Shown here piece by piece: positions 17,613 to 26,812 of a stretch of DNA of 42,678 nt. A model generated the notes under the pieces. That model ran no database searches. It was given only the letters and a program-made list of their open reading frames with translations, and was not told where the DNA came from. Position 1 is the first letter of the stretch; every line of letters begins with the position of its first letter. The stretch lies in contig JAEUOY010000071.1 of NCBI GenBank assembly GCA_016790515.1, positions 1 to 42,678 of the forward strand. Direction: 5' to 3'. This DNA is from Burkholderiaceae bacterium. Lineage in GTDB: Bacteria > Pseudomonadota > Gammaproteobacteria > Burkholderiales > Burkholderiaceae_C. The position numbers and the translations under genes were made by a program.

Positions 17613-18560
17613 ATGATCACCGACGAACCTGCCCGCGCCATCGGCTTCATCGGCCTGGGCGTGATGGGCGCGCCGATGGCCGGCCACCTCGCCCGCGCCG
17701 GCCACCGATTGACGCTGCTCGATGCCGACGCCGCGCTGGCCCGGCGGCTGGCCGGGCAGTTCGGCGGCGACTGCCGGGCGGCGGACACGCCCGCCGCGGT
17801 GGCCGCCGCCAGCGACATCGTGATCACGATGCTGCCCAACGGCAGTGTCGTGCAGCAGGTGGTGCTGGGCGAACAGGGCCTGGTCGCCGGGCTGCGGCCG
17901 GGCGCGCTGCTGCTCGACACCTCGTCGTCCGAGCCCTGGCTGACCCAGGCCACCGCGCAGGCGCTGGCGGAGCGCGGCGGCTCGATGGTCGACGCGCCGG
18001 TCTCGGGCGCGGCCTGGGGCGCGGCCGAGGCGAACCTGGTGTTCATGGTCGGCGGCCACCCGGCCGACGTGGCGCGGGTGCGCCCGCTGCTCGACCACAT
18101 GGGCCGCGCGGTGTTCCACCTCGGCGAAGTCGGCGCCGGCCATGCGATGAAGTGCCTCAACAACCTGATCACCGCGCTGACCTTCAGCGCCACCGCCGAG
18201 GGCCTGGTGATCGGCAAGCGCTACGGGCTGGACCCGGCGGCGATGGTCGACGTGCTGAACGAATCGACCGGCCAGTCGTGGATCACCGAGAACCACATCC
18301 GCCAGCGCATCCTCAACCGCAGCTTCGACGACCCGTTCAAGCTCGAACTGATGCTCAAGGACGTCGGCATCGCCAACGCGCTGGCGCGCGAGACCGGCAC
18401 CGCGGCGCCGATGGCCGGCCTGGGCCAGCAGTTGTGGCAGGCCGCTGCACGTGCCGCCGGGGCGGGCGCCAGCGTCAGCGAACTGGTGCGCTGGGTCGAG
18501 CGGCTCAACGATGCCGAGCTCGGCCCCGGCGCCGGGCCGCGGCGCGCAGCGGGCGGCTGA
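17613..18560 (+). CDS. NAD(P)-dependent oxidoreductase, 3-hydroxyisobutyrate dehydrogenase family
   Basis: The protein has 315 aa from ATG 17613, with GGGAG at 17602-17606. The N-terminal Rossmann motif is GFIGLGVMGAPMAGHL (11-26). The substrate-binding motif is DAPVSGAAWGAAEANLVFM. The catalytic lysine is Lys180 in GHAMKCLNN, with Asn184 four residues later. Length and motif order fit beta-hydroxyacid dehydrogenases (3-hydroxyisobutyrate, tartronate semialdehyde and related substrates). The exact substrate cannot be read from sequence. It is followed after 2 bp by a MmgE/PrpD-type gene, so the two probably serve one catabolic route for a hydroxy- or dicarboxylic acid. Confidence 0.9.
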   Translation: MITDEPARAIGFIGLGVMGAPMAGHLARAGHRLTLLDADAALARRLAGQFGGDCRAADTPAAVAAASDIVITMLPNGSVVQQVVLGEQGLVAGLRPGALLLDTSSSEPWLTQATAQALAERGGSMVDAPVSGAAWGAAEANLVFMVGGHPADVARVRPLLDHMGRAVFHLGEVGAGHAMKCLNNLITALTFSATAEGLVIGKRYGLDPAAMVDVLNESTGQSWITENHIRQRILNRSFDDPFKLELMLKDVGIANALARETGTAAPMAGLGQQLWQAAARAAGAGASVSELVRWVERLNDAELGPGAGPRRAAGG

Positions 18561-18562
18561 GC

Positions 18563-19996
18563 ATGGCCGTCGCGCCCGAGCGCCGGCTGGCGCGGTTCGT
18601 CGTCGGTTTCCCGCAGGCCGAGCTGCCGGCCGAGGCAAGGCGCACCCTGCGCCACATCGTGCGCGCGGTGGCCGGCACCGCGCTGGCCGGGGTGGCCGAG
18701 GACGGCATCGCGCCGCTGCGCGCGCTGCTGCTCGAACGCGGCGGCGCGCCGCAGGCGCCGCTGCTGGTCTTCGGCGACCGCCTGCCGGCCGCGGCCGCGG
18801 CACAGTTCAACGCCACGCTGTGCCGCGCGCTCGACTACTGCGACGCGATGGCGCCGGGCCCGCACATCGGCGCCGCGCTGGTGCCGGCGGCGCTCGCCGC
18901 GGCCGAGCTGGCCGGCGGCTGCAGCGGCGCTGAGTTCGAGGCCGCGCTGGCGGTCGGCGCCGAGGTCGCCAGCCGCTTCAACCTCGGCGAGTCGCAGTAC
19001 GACGGCTTCGACCCGACCGGCATCTGCGTCGTCTTCGGCGCCGCGGCGGCGGTCGCGCGCATCCTGCGGCTCGACGAGACGCAGACGCTGCATGCGCTGG
19101 CGCTGGCCTTCAACCGCTGCGGCGGCAGCTTCCAGAGCCATGTCGACGGCTCGCTGGGGGTGCGCATCACCCAGGGCTGGGTCGCGCAGTCGGCGATCGA
19201 CTGCGCGCAGCTGGCGCGGCTGGGGATCACCGGGCCGCAGCACTTCCTGGCCGGGCACTACGGCTACGCCCATCTCTACGGCCGCGGCACGCTCGATGTG
19301 GCAGCGCTGGCCGCCGATCTGGGCCGTGCCTGGCAGCTCGGGCGCGTGGTGTTCAAGAAGTACCCGAGCTGCGGCGTGACCCAGGGCGTCACCGAGCTGG
19401 CGCTGCGCCTGGCCGCGCGCCACGGGCTGCAGGCGGCCGACGTGGCCCACGCCGAGGTGCGCTTGCCGCCCTATGCCCACCGGCTGGTCGGCCACGCCTT
19501 CCGCATCGGCGCCAACCCGCGCGTCGATGCCCAGTTCAGTGCCGCCTACTGCGTCGCCAATGCCTGGCTGCGAGGCAGTTCGCAGCTCGCGCACTTCGCG
19601 CCCGAGCAGGTGGCCGATGCGGCGCTGCGGCCGCTGATCGACCGCATCCGGGTGGTCGCCGACCCGGCGCTGGACGCGCGCGGCCACACCGCGGTCGACC
19701 TCGACGTCACGACCAGCGACGGCCGCCGCCTGCACGACGGCCTGGACATCGCGCCCGGTTTCCCCGGTGCCGGGTTGAGCGATGCCGAGCACCGCGCCCG
19801 CTTCCACGCCTGCGTCGCCCATGCCGCCGGCGTGGCACCGGCGGCCGGGCTGCCGGTGCCGGGCGCCGAGCAGGTGGCCGGCCTCGAGGCCGCGCTCGAC
19901 GGCCTGGCCGCGCTGGACGACGTGCGCGACCTGGCCAGCGCGCTGTCGGCCGCGCCAGCCGGGGGCCGATCGACGTCCACCCGCCGGGCATACTGA
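18563..19996 (+). CDS. MmgE/PrpD family protein
   Basis: The protein has 477 aa from ATG 18563, two bases after the upstream stop. Family features are the N-terminal helical region with ALDYCDAMAPGPHIGAALVPAALA (here shown with the usual D-x-D...H-x pattern), then FDPTGICVVFGAAAA, FNRCGGSFQSHVDGSLGVR, and FKKYPSCGVTQGVTELALRL leading into the smaller C-terminal domain. Known members include 2-methylcitrate dehydratase and cis-aconitate decarboxylase, so a dehydratase or decarboxylase reaction is likely. No citrate or methylcitrate synthase gene is nearby, so prpD itself is not claimed. It is co-transcribed with the dehydrogenase. Confidence 0.88.
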   Translation: MAVAPERRLARFVVGFPQAELPAEARRTLRHIVRAVAGTALAGVAEDGIAPLRALLLERGGAPQAPLLVFGDRLPAAAAAQFNATLCRALDYCDAMAPGPHIGAALVPAALAAAELAGGCSGAEFEAALAVGAEVASRFNLGESQYDGFDPTGICVVFGAAAAVARILRLDETQTLHALALAFNRCGGSFQSHVDGSLGVRITQGWVAQSAIDCAQLARLGITGPQHFLAGHYGYAHLYGRGTLDVAALAADLGRAWQLGRVVFKKYPSCGVTQGVTELALRLAARHGLQAADVAHAEVRLPPYAHRLVGHAFRIGANPRVDAQFSAAYCVANAWLRGSSQLAHFAPEQVADAALRPLIDRIRVVADPALDARGHTAVDLDVTTSDGRRLHDGLDIAPGFPGAGLSDAEHRARFHACVAHAAGVAPAAGLPVPGAEQVAGLEAALDGLAALDDVRDLASALSAAPAGGRSTSTRRAY

Positions 19997-20027
19997 CGCA
20001 CCGGTGCCTTGCCGCAGGAGTGGGGTG

Positions 20028-20108
20028 ATGTCTTCGCGGGTCCGTCTCAGCGTGCCGATGGGCGTTGCCGCCATCTCGCAGCGCCTTCGCACGGTCGCGC
20101 CGCAATGA
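20028..20108 (+). CDS. Possible 26-aa leader peptide upstream of the histidine kinase
   Basis: A short frame starts at ATG 20028, with GGAG at 20017-20020, and stops at TGA 20106-20108. The stop overlaps the kinase ATG (ATGA). The kinase start itself has no clear ribosome site, so translation might be coupled through this peptide. The peptide reads MSSRVRLSVPMGVAAISQRL and a few more residues. There is no independent evidence that it is made. Confidence 0.3.
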   Translation: MSSRVRLSVPMGVAAISQRLRTVAPQ

Positions 20109-22108
20109 GCGAAGGCGCCGATCCGGCGGCCCTGCGCCTGGCGTTGGCCGCCGCCGAGCAGCGCCTGCAGGCGGTGGCCGAGGTCGCCGGCGGCCCGCTC
20201 GGAACGCTGGTGTTCGCGCTCGACGACAGCGGCCAGATGCGGCTGACGAGCGCCGACGCGGCCGCCCGCCGCATCCTGCACGACGGCCTGGCTGCGGGTC
20301 TCGGCCGGCCCCTGCGCGAGCTGTTTCCGGTCACCGAGGGCGCCGGCCTGCACGACGCGCTGTGCGAGGTGGTCCGCAGCGGACGTGCGCTGCCGCCGCG
20401 GGCGCTGATGCTCAGCGCCGGCCACAGCGGGTTGGCCCACACCGCGTTCGCCTTTGCCGCCGCGCCCGGCCAGGTGGTGCTGAAGTTCTGGGAGAACGCC
20501 GGCCACGACGAGGCCCGCGACGCCGCGCGCCACAACCAGGCGTTGCTGTCGCAGATCCTGCAGAACAGCCCGGTGGCAGTGGCGCTGACGCGCGAGGACG
20601 GTGGCACGATCGTCGACGTCAACACCGAATGGACGCGGCTGACCGGCTATGCCCGCCACGAGGCGCTGGGCCGCACGACGATCGAGCTGGGTTTCTGGCG
20701 CGACACCGGCGACCGCGCCCGCTCGCTGAGCCCGCTGCAGGATCGCGGCGTGGTGCGCAACCCCGAGAGCCTCATGCACACCCGCGACGGCCGGTACGTC
20801 GTGACCGCGATGCACGGTTCGCGGGTCGAGATCGGCGGCGTGCGCCACATCCTGGTCTACCTGCTCGACATGACGGCGCGCCAGCAGGCCGAGGAAGCGC
20901 TGCGCCAGCTCAACGCCGAGCTCGAATCGCGGGTCACCCAGCGCACCGCCGAACTGGCCCAGGCGCGCGACGAGGCCGAGCGGGCCAGCCGCGTGAAATC
21001 GGAGTTCCTCTCCGGCATGAGCCACGAGCTGCGCACACCGCTGAACGCGATCCTCGGCTTCGGCCAGCTGCTTCAGGCCGGGACGGCCCTGGCGCCGCGC
21101 GAGCGCCGCTTCGTGCGCGAGATCCTGCGCGCCGGCGAGCACCTGCTGGAGCTGATCAACGAGGTGCTCGACCTGGCCCGCATCGAGTCCGGCAAGCTGC
21201 CGATCAGCCTGGAGCCGGTGGCGCTGGACCCGCTGGTCGACGAATGCCTGTCGCTGCTGCGCCCGCTGGCCGCCGAGCGGCAGATCACGCTGGCCGAGCC
21301 GGTGCTGGCGCCGGGCAGCGTGGTGCTCGCCGACCGCACCCGGGTGCGCCAGGTGCTGCTGAACCTGCTGTCGAACGCGCTGAAGTACAACCACGACGGC
21401 GGCCGGGTGGCGCTGGCCTGCGTCGACGAGGGCGAGCGCTGGCGCATCGACGTCAGCGACACCGGGCCGGGCCTCAGCGAGGCTCAGCAGCGCCGGCTGT
21501 TCCAGGACTTCGAGCGGCTGGACGCCGACCGCTCGGGCGCCCAGGGCACCGGCATCGGCCTGGCGCTGAGCCGGCGGCTGGTGCAGATGATGGGCGGCGA
21601 GATCGGCGTGCTGAGCCATCCCGACCAGGGCAGCACCTTCTGGTTCCGGCTGCCCCGGGCCGCCGCACCGCAGGCCGCGTTGCCGGCGGCGGCGGCTGCC
21701 GAGCCGGCGGCGGTCGACAGCGGCGGCGCGCCGCCGCGGCCCTGCCGGTTGCTCTACATCGAGGACAACCCGGCCAATGCGCTGCTGGTGGCCGAGATGC
21801 TGGCCAGCCGCCCGCACATCGCGCTGCGCCACGCCCCGCTGCCCGAGCTGGGCCTGCAGATGGCCCGGGCCGAGCCGCCCGACCTGATCCTGCTCGACAT
21901 CCAGCTGCCGGGCGTCGACGGCTACGAGGTGCTGCGCCGGTTGCGGGCCGACAAGGCCACCCGCGCGATCCCGGTGCTGGCGCTCAGCGCCAACGCGATG
22001 CGCTCGGACGTCGAACGCGGCCTGGCCGCCGGCTTCGTGAACTATCTCGCCAAGCCGCTCGACCTGCGGCTGCTGCTGGCGGTGGTGGACGGGCTGCTGC
22101 CGCCTTGA
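20105..22108 (+). CDS. PAS-domain hybrid histidine kinase, soluble
   Basis: The protein has 667 aa. ATG 20105 (MSEGADPAALRL) is chosen because the sequence before it does not look like protein. Residues about 1-140 are an N-terminal PAS-like region. A PAS domain at about 150-260 begins QILQNSPVAVALTREDGG and ends with ILVYLLDMTARQQAEEAL. A short coiled coil follows. HisKA carries the phospho-acceptor His307 in SHELRTPLNAIL. HATPase_c shows the N box LLNLLSNALKYNHDGG, G1 DTGPGL and G2 GTGIGLAL. A C-terminal receiver follows, with acidic YIEDN, phospho-acceptor Asp598 in LILLDIQLPG and a switch lysine in AKPLDL. There are no membrane segments, so it should sense a cytoplasmic signal. No cognate regulator with an output domain is adjacent. 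Confidence 0.92.
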   Translation: MSEGADPAALRLALAAAEQRLQAVAEVAGGPLGTLVFALDDSGQMRLTSADAAARRILHDGLAAGLGRPLRELFPVTEGAGLHDALCEVVRSGRALPPRALMLSAGHSGLAHTAFAFAAAPGQVVLKFWENAGHDEARDAARHNQALLSQILQNSPVAVALTREDGGTIVDVNTEWTRLTGYARHEALGRTTIELGFWRDTGDRARSLSPLQDRGVVRNPESLMHTRDGRYVVTAMHGSRVEIGGVRHILVYLLDMTARQQAEEALRQLNAELESRVTQRTAELAQARDEAERASRVKSEFLSGMSHELRTPLNAILGFGQLLQAGTALAPRERRFVREILRAGEHLLELINEVLDLARIESGKLPISLEPVALDPLVDECLSLLRPLAAERQITLAEPVLAPGSVVLADRTRVRQVLLNLLSNALKYNHDGGRVALACVDEGERWRIDVSDTGPGLSEAQQRRLFQDFERLDADRSGAQGTGIGLALSRRLVQMMGGEIGVLSHPDQGSTFWFRLPRAAAPQAALPAAAAAEPAAVDSGGAPPRPCRLLYIEDNPANALLVAEMLASRPHIALRHAPLPELGLQMARAEPPDLILLDIQLPGVDGYEVLRRLRADKATRAIPVLALSANAMRSDVERGLAAGFVNYLAKPLDLRLLLAVVDGLLPP

Positions 22109-22110
22109 CG

Positions 22111-22128
22111 CGCCCGGATCGCCGGGCG
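22111..22128 (+). terminator. Stem-loop directly after the kinase gene
   Basis: CGCCCGG-ATCG-CCGGGCG forms a perfect 7-bp stem with a four-base loop, starting two bases after the kinase stop. No T-run follows, so it is either a weak intrinsic terminator or an mRNA 3'-end stabiliser. Confidence 0.4.
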
Positions 22129-22205
22129 ATGCGAGAGAATGCCGGTTGCGCCGCGCCGCACGGATCGGCCACCCGAACCCCTCCACCCTGACGGACAGGC
22201 AAGGC

Positions 22206-22868
22206 ATGAAGCGACTTCATCGAGCCCTCGTGATCGGCGCAGCGGCGCTGCTGCTGTCGGCGCAGGCGCCCGCTGCGATCGTCAGCCTGGCCGAGTACGC
22301 GCTGAACATCGATGGCAGCGTGGCCAACATCAGCGTGGGCGACGCCGTGCCCGTCGAGGCCGACGTCAGCGCATTCGACGCCTCGACCGGCCTGGGCCGG
22401 ATCACGGTGCGGATCTCGGGTACAGGCTCGCATTACGTCGCCCTGTTCGTCGATCACGACATCGACGTCGGTGCCAATGGTTTCGACAATGAACTGGCCA
22501 GCATTTCCGGCGCGCCGGCCGGCAGCCAGACCTGGGGCATCGATGATCCCGGGCTGCTGTATGCCGACTTCGTCGCCGGCACGCTGCGAGGTGCCGGCGC
22601 GGGAACGGCGGCGCCAGGCGACGTGTCGATGGCCCTGGCCTGGAGCTTCACCCTCACCTCCGACGACGACGCGACGATCGAGTTCCTGGTCTCGGCCGCT
22701 GCGCCGGGCACCGGCTTCCAGCTGCTGCAGTCCGACCCCGACAGCCCGGCCACGGTGAGCCTGTCGAGCCAGTTGTGCGTTGGCACGAACTGCCAGGTCC
22801 CCGAACCGGCGTCGCTGGGCCTGGTCGGCCTGGGCCTGCTGGGGCTTTGGCGGGTGCGGCGCAGATAG
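22206..22868 (+). CDS. PEP-CTERM sorting domain-containing protein
   Basis: The protein has 220 aa from ATG 22206, preceded by AAGG at 22200-22203. It has an N-terminal signal peptide (MKRLHRALVIGAAALLLSA, cut near APA). The mature part is acidic, Ala/Gly/Ser/Asp-rich and beta-rich, with regularly spaced Asp (VDHDIDVGANGFDNE). It ends in the sorting signal VPEPASLGLVGLGLLGLW followed by an Arg tail (RVRRR). Such proteins are exported, processed by exosortase (EpsH/Xrt) and linked to extracellular matrix production. No exosortase or polysaccharide genes are in the window, so this is one of the dispersed targets. The specific function is unknown. Confidence 0.88.
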   Translation: MKRLHRALVIGAAALLLSAQAPAAIVSLAEYALNIDGSVANISVGDAVPVEADVSAFDASTGLGRITVRISGTGSHYVALFVDHDIDVGANGFDNELASISGAPAGSQTWGIDDPGLLYADFVAGTLRGAGAGTAAPGDVSMALAWSFTLTSDDDATIEFLVSAAAPGTGFQLLQSDPDSPATVSLSSQLCVGTNCQVPEPASLGLVGLGLLGLWRVRRR

Positions 22869-22993
22869 GTCGGTGCCCCGGTCCCGTTCGCGGCGCGGCA
22901 GCGAGCCCGCGCCTTGCGGCGTCGCTCCGGTGATGCCCCGATGGCGGCGCCCCGCAGCAGCCGCTACGGTGCGCTGAATCGCCGGAGATCCGC

Positions 22994-24571
22994 ATGAACA
23001 ACCACCCCGCCATCCGCCGCCAGACCCTGTCGGACCTGCTGCACCGCACCGCGGCGCGGCTGCCGCACAAGACCGGCATCGTCTGCGGCGACACCGCCTG
23101 GACCTGGCGTGAGTTCGACGCGCTGGTCAACCGCCTGGCCGCCGGCCTGCACGCCCAGGGCGTGGCCAAGGGCGAACACGTGGGCGTGCTGTCGCGCAAC
23201 TCGCACGGCTTCGCGGCGCTGCGCTTCGCGCTGGCCCGGCTGGGCGCGGTGCTGGTGCCGGTGAACTTCATGCTCAACGCCGACGAGGCCGCCTACATCC
23301 TGCGCCACGCCGGCGTGAAGCTGCTGGCCGTCGATTCGGGCCTGCACGCGCTGGGCCGCGAGGCCGCACAGCGCGACACCCGGGTCACCCGCTTCCTGTG
23401 GCTGCCTAGCGAAGAGCCGTCGGCCTGCCCCGAGGGCTGCCTCGATTTCCATGCGCTGGCCGCCACCGACCTCGCCACCCACCCCTGCCCCGAGCCCGAC
23501 TTCAACAGCCACCACCTGCTGCAGATCGTCTACACCAGCGGCACCGAGAGCAGCCCCAAGGGCGCGATGCTGACCCACGGCGCGGTGATCGACCAGTACG
23601 TCAGCTGCATCGTCGAGGGCGAGATGGCCGAGGCCGACGTCGTGCTGCACGCGCTGCCGCTGTACCACTGCGCCCAGCTCGACGTCTTCCTCGGCCCCAG
23701 CGTCTACCTCGGCAGCACCAGCATCATCACCGCCAGGCCGACGCCCGAGAACCTGCTGCCGCTGATCGCCAGGCACCGCGTCAGCCAGTTCTTCCTGCCG
23801 CCGACGGTGTGGATCGCGGTGCTGCGCTCGCCGCTGTTCGAGGCGAGCGACCTGTCCAGCCTGCGCAAGGGCTACTACGGCGCGTCGATCATGCCGGTGG
23901 CGGTGATGCGCGAGCTGATCGAACGCATCCCGCAGATGCGGATCTGGAACTTCTACGGCCAGACCGAAATCGCGCCGCTGGCCACCGTGCTGAAGCCCGA
24001 GGACCAGCTGCGCAAGCCCGGCTCGGCCGGCCGGCCGGCGCTGAACGTCGAGACCCGGGTCGTCGACGACCGGATGAACGACGTGAAGCCCGGCGAGATC
24101 GGCGAGATCGTGCACCGCTCGCCGCAGCTGCTGCTCGGCTACTTCCACGACCCGGAGCGCAGCAACGCGGCGTTCGAGGGCGGCTGGTTCCACTCGGGCG
24201 ACCTGGCGGTGATCGACGACGAGGGCTACATCAGCGTCGTCGACCGCAAGAAGGACATGATCAAGACCGGCGGCGAGAACGTCGCCAGCCGCGAGGTCGA
24301 GGAGGCGCTGTACCGGCTGGCCGGGGTCAGCGAGGTCGCGGTGATCGGCCTGCCGCACCCGCGCTGGATCGAGGCGGTCACCGCGGTGGTCGTGCCCAAG
24401 CCCGGCGCGAACCTCGACGAGGCCCAGGTCATCGCCCACTGTGCGGGGCAGTTGGCCCACTTCAAGACGCCCAAGGCGGTGGTCTTCGTCGACGCGCTGC
24501 CGAAGAACCCCAGCGGCAAGCTGCTCAAGCGCGAGCTGCGGCTGCGCTTCGAGCGCCACTTCAGCGCCTGA
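22994..24571 (+). CDS. Acyl-CoA synthetase (AMP-forming, FadD family)
   Basis: The protein has 525 aa from ATG 22994, with GGAG at 22984-22987. ANL-superfamily motifs are complete: P-loop YTSGTESSPKG (180-190), the ALPLYHCAQLDV motif, the acyl-binding region NFYGQTE, GWFHSGDLAVIDDEGYISVVD, hinge DRKKDMIKTGGENV, and catalytic Lys509 in PKNPSGKLLKREL. The length matches medium/long-chain acyl-CoA ligases. It activates a carboxylic acid with ATP and CoA; the chain length or aromatic nature of the substrate cannot be told from the sequence. Its neighbours are not beta-oxidation genes, so it looks like a single-gene unit. Confidence 0.92.
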   Translation: MNNHPAIRRQTLSDLLHRTAARLPHKTGIVCGDTAWTWREFDALVNRLAAGLHAQGVAKGEHVGVLSRNSHGFAALRFALARLGAVLVPVNFMLNADEAAYILRHAGVKLLAVDSGLHALGREAAQRDTRVTRFLWLPSEEPSACPEGCLDFHALAATDLATHPCPEPDFNSHHLLQIVYTSGTESSPKGAMLTHGAVIDQYVSCIVEGEMAEADVVLHALPLYHCAQLDVFLGPSVYLGSTSIITARPTPENLLPLIARHRVSQFFLPPTVWIAVLRSPLFEASDLSSLRKGYYGASIMPVAVMRELIERIPQMRIWNFYGQTEIAPLATVLKPEDQLRKPGSAGRPALNVETRVVDDRMNDVKPGEIGEIVHRSPQLLLGYFHDPERSNAAFEGGWFHSGDLAVIDDEGYISVVDRKKDMIKTGGENVASREVEEALYRLAGVSEVAVIGLPHPRWIEAVTAVVVPKPGANLDEAQVIAHCAGQLAHFKTPKAVVFVDALPKNPSGKLLKRELRLRFERHFSA

Positions 24572-24670
24572 TCAGCGTCCGGTCGGCGCCCCGGCGGCGG
24601 CGGCCGACGCTGGCCGAAAAGCCGAAGGCAGGCGCCATGCAGGCGAGGCTCCGGGAGGGACCGGCGAAGG

Positions 24671-26011
24671 TCAGTGGTCGCTGCCGCCGTGGTCGTCGTC
24701 GGCGGCGATGCGCCGGTGCACCCGGCTCAGCACCCACCAGGCGCCCAGCCCCAGCACCGGCACCGCCAGCCCGGTGACCAGGTCGGGCGACAACGGCGCG
24801 CCCGCCGCCTTGGCCGCCTTCGCGACATAGCCGACCAGCCCGGCCGAGTAGTAGACGATCGCCGCCACCGACAGCCCCTCGACCGTCTGCTGCAGCCGCA
24901 ACTGCAGCTTGGCGCGCCGTGCGGTGGCCGCCAGCAGCGCCTGGTTCTGCTGCTGGCGGGCGATGTCGACGCGGGTGCGCAGCAGGCTGCTGGCCTGGGC
25001 GATGCGCTCGGACAGGTCGTGCAGCCGCTGCGACACCGTGACGCAGGTGGCCATCGCCGGGTTCAGCCGCCGGGTCATGAACTCGTCGATCGTCTGCAGG
25101 CCCTGGATGCGCTGCTCGCGCAGCTCGGCGATGCGGGTGGACACCAGCGCGTGGTAGGCCCGGCTGGCGCCGAAGCGCGACTGGCTGGCCGCCAGCGCGC
25201 TCTCGATCTCGGCGGCCAGCGCCATCAGCTCGTGCAGCAGCGCCTCGTCGGCGCCGGCGCGGCGGGTGGCGTCCTGGGCAATGCGCTCGGTCAGCCCGGC
25301 CAGCGTGCGCTCGATCGGCAGCAGCCGCGGCCACAGGCCGCGCGCCACCGGCAGCGCCAGCATCGCCATCATCCGGTAGGCCTCGATCTCGAACAGCCGC
25401 TGCAGCATGCGGCCGGCCTGGCGCTCGGTCATCGAGCGGTCGAGCAGCACGAAGCGGGCGAAGCCGTCGCCGTGGATCACGAAATCGGTGAAGGCCAGTC
25501 CGGCACCGTCGCCGATGCCGGCGCCGACGACCACGTTGGCGCCGAAATGCGCGGCCAGCTGTTCGGCCGACGGGTTGCCGCCGTCGCGCCCGACCAGCGC
25601 CGCGGCGCCGACCAGCTTGGCGTGGGCGGCAAACACCGTCTGCCCCGGCACGCCGGCCAGCCAGCCGGCGGGCAGCAGGGCCGCCACCGGCTCGGCGAAC
25701 GGCGTCGGGCTCAGGCCGGCGGTGAACAGCGTGTAGCTGGAGAACTCGCCGTGGCGCTCCCACTTGAAGCGCAGCCGCCCCAGCGTCGCGGCCCACTGGG
25801 TGCCGCCACTGGGCGGCGGCGCCACGCCGTAGTGGGCGCACAGCGCCCCGATGTGGGCCATCTCGGCGTCGCGCGCGTCGGCCTCGATGCGCACCGCCGC
25901 GTAGCTGGCCCGGCTGGGCGCGGCCAGCGGCTCGGGCGGCCGGGCATGCACCTCGGCGGCCAGCGCGGCGCGGTCGGGGTGGTCGGGGGGCAGCAGCGGG
26001 GTGGCGGGCAT
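24671..26011 (-). CDS. DUF3422 family membrane-associated protein
   Basis: The protein has 446 aa from the ATG at 26011. The N-terminus carries the family signature (HPDRAALAAEVHARPPEPL). A mixed alpha/beta domain follows, with RLRFKWERHGEFSSYTLF and DFVIHGDGFARFVLLDRSM. A long helical, coiled-coil-like region (about 230-380) comes next. Two membrane segments lie near the C-terminus (VAAIVYYSAGLVGYVAKAA and VTGLAVPVLGLGAWWVL), before a His/Asp-rich tail. The architecture fits DUF3422 of proteobacteria, whose function is unknown. It is convergent with the acyl-CoA synthetase gene; the 99-bp gap holds no convincing terminator. Confidence 0.88.
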   Translation of the reverse strand: MPATPLLPPDHPDRAALAAEVHARPPEPLAAPSRASYAAVRIEADARDAEMAHIGALCAHYGVAPPPSGGTQWAATLGRLRFKWERHGEFSSYTLFTAGLSPTPFAEPVAALLPAGWLAGVPGQTVFAAHAKLVGAAALVGRDGGNPSAEQLAAHFGANVVVGAGIGDGAGLAFTDFVIHGDGFARFVLLDRSMTERQAGRMLQRLFEIEAYRMMAMLALPVARGLWPRLLPIERTLAGLTERIAQDATRRAGADEALLHELMALAAEIESALAASQSRFGASRAYHALVSTRIAELREQRIQGLQTIDEFMTRRLNPAMATCVTVSQRLHDLSERIAQASSLLRTRVDIARQQQNQALLAATARRAKLQLRLQQTVEGLSVAAIVYYSAGLVGYVAKAAKAAGAPLSPDLVTGLAVPVLGLGAWWVLSRVHRRIAADDDHGGSDH

Positions 26012-26135
26012 CGGGCGGCCGGCGCCGGCGATCGCCGGCGAGCTGGCCGCAGCTTAAGCCATGCCCGGTGCCGCCCACTCCCGGCGTGCCGAAATGTCGT
26101 TCCAGGTTGGCGCCCGGGGCGGTCCGGCGCAGCGC

Positions 26136-26789
26136 TCAGGTGCCGCGCTTGCCGTCCGCCGACCACTGCGGCAGCCGGTAGTCGAGCTGCAGGGCCAGCG
26201 CCCGCAGCCCGCTGGCGAACGCGGCGGCACCGAGCAGCCCCCAACCCTCGGGCAAGGCCAGCGCCTGCGCGCCGACCAGCACCCAGCCGCCGGCGAACGC
26301 GCACACCGCATACGGCCGGTGGTCGCTGAAGGCGCTGGGAATCTGGTTGCAGACGATGTCGCGCAGCACGCCGCCGAACACGGCGGTGATCACGCCCATC
26401 AGCACCGCGACGATCGCCGGCATCCCCTGCGCCAGCGCGAGCTGGGTGCCGGTGGCGCTGAACAGGCCCAGCCCCAGCGCGTCGGGCCATTGCATCGCTC
26501 GCTCGGTCGGCGCGAAGTGGCGGGCGCGCAGCACCGCCATCGCGAACAGGCACAGCGCCAGCAGCGCCCACAGCCAGCCGGCATGCTCGACCCAGAAGAA
26601 TGGCCGGCGGTCGAGCAGCACGTCGCGCAGCGTGCCGCCGCCGAACGCGGCCAGCCCGGACACGATGCAGACGCCCACCGCATCGAGCCGCTTGCGCGCC
26701 GCCTCGATCAGCCCCGACAGCGCGAACGCGACGGTGGCGATCGCTTCGACCGCCGTCAGCAGGTAGGGCAACAGAGGCGGGTCGGACAT
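26136..26789 (-). CDS. TRIC-type cation channel family protein (UPF0126/YicG-like)
   Basis: The protein has 217 aa from the ATG at 26789. About seven membrane segments form two homologous halves. Each half carries the family signature: GLAAFGGGTLRDVLLDR in the first and ITAVFGGVLRDIVCNQIP in the second. These Gly-rich kinks line the pore in bacterial homologues of trimeric intracellular cation channels, which conduct K+/Na+. It is divergent from the HD-GYP gene and separated from it by an inverted repeat. Assignment to the family is firm; the physiological role is not known. Confidence 0.92.
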   Translation of the reverse strand: MSDPPLLPYLLTAVEAIATVAFALSGLIEAARKRLDAVGVCIVSGLAAFGGGTLRDVLLDRRPFFWVEHAGWLWALLALCLFAMAVLRARHFAPTERAMQWPDALGLGLFSATGTQLALAQGMPAIVAVLMGVITAVFGGVLRDIVCNQIPSAFSDHRPYAVCAFAGGWVLVGAQALALPEGWGLLGAAAFASGLRALALQLDYRLPQWSADGKRGT

Positions 26790-26812
26790 GCGCTGGCGTC
26801 GGTGACGGTGGT

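Noticed and set aside
18221-22207. A 1328-aa open frame on the minus strand
   Set aside because: It is antisense to the dehydrogenase, MmgE/PrpD and kinase genes, which have complete catalytic motifs. Its composition is that of a shadow frame.
24572-24670. Possible terminator between the acyl-CoA synthetase and DUF3422 genes
   Set aside because: GTCGGC/GCCGAC arms exist, but they are separated by a 15-base loop and no T-run follows, so the support is too weak.
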